7,415 nt of DNA. It comes from Candidatus Bathyarchaeota archaeon (GTDB lineage: Archaea; Thermoproteota; Bathyarchaeia; TCS64). Below are positions 5,941 through 7,415 of this stretch, in pieces; position 1 is the stretch's first letter; each line of letters starts with the position of its first letter. Where the stretch lies: assembly GCA_937877765.1 (NCBI GenBank), contig CALGBN010000535.1:1-7415 (forward strand). Reading direction: 5' to 3'. Made by a program: the position numbers and the translations under genes. Below the pieces are notes generated by a model. The model was not told the origin of the DNA. It did no database searches and saw only the letters and a list, made by a program, of their open reading frames with translations.

Positions 5941-7029
5941 ATGTACAGCTTCGTGGACGCCTTCAGGGACGGTAAGACCGCTGAAAAAGTAGTACAATAC
6001 ATCAAACAAGCCTCCGGAGACAGACGATTCAGAATAGTACACATATGCGGAACCCACGAGGACGCCATAATGAAAAACGGCATCCGCAACATGCTACCCC
6101 GAAACGTAGAAGTCCTAATGGGACCCGGGTGCCCAGTATGCACAGTACCACCCAACAGAATCGACTACACCATAAAACTAGCCGAACAAGGCGCAATCGT
6201 CACCACCTTCGGCGACATGATGAGAGTCCCCGCAGGCTTAGGAAGCCTCGCAGACGCCAAGGCAAGAGGCCACGACATCAGAATGGTCTACAGCATCCAC
6301 GACGCAGTAAAAATAGCCCAAGAAAACCCAGACCGAGAAGTAGTACACTTCGCAGTAGGCTTTGAGACCACGGCACCAACCACTGCTAGTGAAATCCTTG
6401 CAGGTCCTCCCGAGAACTTTAGCGTCTACTCGGCGCATCTTTTGATTCCCCCTGCTATGGAGGCTTTGCTGGAGATGGGGGTCTCTCAGATTGATGGCTT
6501 CATTGACCCCGGTCACGTAAGCACCATTATTGGTGAGGTAGGGTATCAGGCGGTTCATGATAAGTATCCTGTACCACAGGTAATCGCTGGGTTTGAGCCC
6601 CTTGATATCCTATTCAGCATAGCTCTCATCATCAAACAGAAAAACGAGGGACGAGCCGAGATAGAGAACACCTATCAGCGAGCAGTCAAACCCGAGGGAC
6701 TACCACAAGCACTAGCGATGATGGATAAGGTATTCCAGCCCGAGGCTGCGCCATGGAGAGGAATCGGCACCATACCTGAGTCCGGGCTCCAGCTACGACC
6801 AGAATATGAGCAATACGACGCTTCAAAGAAATTCGATATACTCGTAGAAAGCGACTACAGCATGCCACCAGGCTGCAAATGCGGTGAGGTACTACGAGCC
6901 ATGATATACCCATGGAACTGCCCACTCTTCAACAAGACATGTAACCCAGACAACCCAGTAGGACCATGCATGGTAAGCCACGAGGGAAGCTGCTACATCG
7001 CTGCAAGATACGGTGTAGAGGAACTATGA
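5941..7029 (+). CDS. hypD: [NiFe]-hydrogenase maturation factor HypD
   Basis: A 362-residue HypD, the usual length. HypD is a cytoplasmic iron-sulfur protein that, with HypC, serves as the scaffold on which the Fe(CN)2CO group of [NiFe]-hydrogenases is assembled; HypE and HypF supply the cyanide. Family signatures are all present: CGTHE with C36, GPGCPVC at 61-67 with C64 and C67, VGFETTAPT at 139-147, DPGHVSTIIG at 189-198 and AGFEPLDIL at 216-224. The C-terminal cysteine-rich [4Fe-4S] region has C312, C314, C327, C334, C343 (GPCMVSHEG) and C351. The ATG at 5941 is fixed by the TATA box 27 bases upstream and by the N-terminal length. Its stop overlaps the acylphosphatase start by four bases. 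hypC is not upstream, where a divergent MFS gene lies. Codon usage changes sharply at about 6360, although the protein sequence continues normally across that point. Confidence 0.96.
   Translation: MYSFVDAFRDGKTAEKVVQYIKQASGDRRFRIVHICGTHEDAIMKNGIRNMLPRNVEVLMGPGCPVCTVPPNRIDYTIKLAEQGAIVTTFGDMMRVPAGLGSLADAKARGHDIRMVYSIHDAVKIAQENPDREVVHFAVGFETTAPTTASEILAGPPENFSVYSAHLLIPPAMEALLEMGVSQIDGFIDPGHVSTIIGEVGYQAVHDKYPVPQVIAGFEPLDILFSIALIIKQKNEGRAEIENTYQRAVKPEGLPQALAMMDKVFQPEAAPWRGIGTIPESGLQLRPEYEQYDASKKFDILVESDYSMPPGCKCGEVLRAMIYPWNCPLFNKTCNPDNPVGPCMVSHEGSCYIAARYGVEEL
7018..7021 (+). promoter_or_regulatory. Shine-Dalgarno sequence of the acylphosphatase gene, inside hypD
   Basis: GAGG in the last codons of hypD ends four bases before the ATG at 7026. 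It supports this start over the longer in-frame ATG at 6966 and fits the archaeal pattern of leaderless first genes and Shine-Dalgarno-led downstream genes. Confidence 0.5.
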
Positions 7030-7304
7030 TCCGGGCACATATCACTGTAGAAGGCAGAGTACAAGGCGTAGGATACAGAGCCAACACAAGACGCATGGCA
7101 AACCAGCTAAAACTCAAAGGCTGGGTAAGAAACTTACGAGACGGAAAAGTCGAGATCATTGTCGAGGGAGAGGAAGAAATGGTTGATCGCCTCATCCAGT
7201 GGTGCCACAGAGGACCCACAAGCGCCTACGTAAGCAAAGTATCCTCTGAGAAATCAGAGGCGTTGAGTGAATTTGATAGATTCCGCGTGAAATCCAACCT
7301 GTAA
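7026..7304 (+). CDS. Acylphosphatase, stand-alone, translationally coupled to hypD
   Basis: A complete 92-residue acylphosphatase, typical for this small ferredoxin-like alpha/beta fold. It hydrolyses the carboxyl-phosphate bond of acyl phosphates. The phosphate-binding loop is GRVQGVGYR at 10-18, with the catalytic arginine R18. The catalytic asparagine is N36 in GWVRNLRDG (32-40), and the GPTSAYV stretch (63-69) is the usual conserved GP region. The ATG overlaps the hypD stop as ATGA, and a GAGG precedes it, so the two are very likely one operon with coupled translation. The frame is open upstream, but the extra 20 residues from 6966 are Arg/Lys-rich and lie inside hypD, so they are rejected. 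HypF begins with such a domain, which acts on carbamoyl phosphate, but this gene ends with a real stop and lacks the HypF zinc fingers. It is therefore either a housekeeping acylphosphatase or a dedicated partner of the Hyp pathway. Confidence 0.93.
   Translation: MIRAHITVEGRVQGVGYRANTRRMANQLKLKGWVRNLRDGKVEIIVEGEEEMVDRLIQWCHRGPTSAYVSKVSSEKSEALSEFDRFRVKSNL
7243..7260 (+). other. Hairpin with GAAA tetraloop near the end of the acylphosphatase gene
   Basis: CCTCTGA (7243-7249) and TCAGAGG (7254-7260) form a perfect 7-base stem closed by GAAA, a GNRA tetraloop known to stabilise RNA. It lies inside the coding sequence 44 bases before the stop codon. It might protect the 3' end of the hypD operon mRNA, or it may be chance. 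Confidence 0.4.
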
Positions 7305-7355
7305 AACAGGGAGGGGGGGGTAAGTGCATCGCAGCCGAAACCAGCCTTCTTATAC

Positions 7356-7415
7356 CTGTCTCTTATACACATCTCCGAGCCCACGAGACCTCTCTACATC
7401 TCGTATGCCGTCTTC
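7356..7415. other. Illumina Nextera adapter with i7 index (sequencing artefact)
   Basis: Bases 7356-7374 are the reverse complement of the 19-base Tn5 mosaic end (beginning CTGTCTCTTATACAC). Bases 7375-7389 are the rest of the Nextera read-2 adapter (CCGAGCCCACGAGAC). Bases 7390-7397 (CTCTCTAC) sit exactly where the 8-base i7 index belongs and match my memory of index N707. Bases 7398-7415 are the start of the P7 flow-cell sequence (ATCTCGTATGCCGTCTTC). Genomic sequence therefore ends at 7355. Reads from inserts shorter than the read length were not trimmed before assembly. Confidence 0.98.

Noticed and set aside
6045..6365. 106-residue Arg-rich open frame within hypD
   Set aside because: It is a by-product of the T-free third positions of hypD in this stretch, which remove stops in the shifted frame; its composition is unlike a real protein and it ends where hypD codon usage changes.
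6966..7025. 20-residue N-terminal extension of the acylphosphatase
   Set aside because: It lies within the conserved cysteine-rich end of hypD and is basic shadow sequence; ATG 7026 has a GAGG before it and gives the usual family length.
7026..7304. Acylphosphatase as a truncated HypF
   Set aside because: The stop codon at 7302-7304 closes a protein of normal acylphosphatase length, and no HypF zinc-finger cysteines follow before the contig end.
7347..7355. TATA-like TTCTTATAC that might serve a gene beyond the contig end
   Set aside because: It abuts the adapter, so the gene it might serve is not present and the spacing cannot be judged.
1..7355. tRNA, rRNA, CRISPR array, insertion sequence or attachment site
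   Set aside because: I looked for regularly spaced direct repeats, tRNA-like stems with a TTCRA loop, transposase motifs and long terminal repeats and saw none; the gaps between genes are all shorter than about 130 bases.
7356..7374. Tn5-type transposon end
   Set aside because: It is followed immediately by adapter, index and P7 sequence in library order, so it is a library artefact rather than a mobile element.

Overview
This is the right-hand end of a contig from an archaeon, most likely uncultivated. Four things point to archaea: (1) most genes have an AT-rich TATA box (TTTAAA or TTTTATAT type) centred about 26-28 bases before the start codon, the spacing expected of leaderless archaeal transcripts; (2) no bacterial -35/-10 promoters stand out; (3) the only Shine-Dalgarno-like GAGG sequences that decide a start lie before an internal cistron and before a TTG start; (4) the proteins have an archaeal flavour. 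Moderate GC and this gene mix would fit lineages such as Bathyarchaeia or Asgard archaea, but no marker gene here settles the taxon. The last 60 bases are not biological: they are an Illumina Nextera adapter with its i7 index.

Layout, left to right. A nitroreductase-family flavoprotein, cut by the window edge, reads leftward from a compact divergent promoter region. Reading rightward from the same region is an M81/MlrC-type metallohydrolase. Next comes a small two-helix membrane protein of unknown function with a leaderless GTG start, then a DUF6282-type metal-dependent hydrolase. A second, paralogous DUF6282 hydrolase faces the first, and the two share a 6-base overlap at their stop codons. 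An MFS transporter lies upstream of the second hydrolase on the minus strand. The transporter is divergent from hypD, which encodes the hydrogenase maturation factor. A small acylphosphatase overlaps hypD by 4 bases, and then the contig ends in adapter.

How the genes may work together. The MFS carrier, the two DUF6282 hydrolases and the M81 hydrolase could form a loose module for uptake and metal-dependent hydrolysis of an amide or cyclic compound. This is inference from neighbourhood only, and each gene appears to have its own promoter. HypD and the acylphosphatase form a real two-gene operon. HypD builds the Fe(CN)2CO group of [NiFe]-hydrogenase. The acylphosphatase resembles the N-terminal domain of HypF, which works in the same pathway, so a dedicated role is attractive but unproven.

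The points most worth a second look are: an abrupt change of codon usage inside hypD (no T-ending codon in 120 codons, then 30 in the next 80); the convergent paralogous hydrolase pair; the hypD-acylphosphatase coupling; GATCG-type palindromes placed between TATA box and start codon in two promoters; and the adapter at the contig end.
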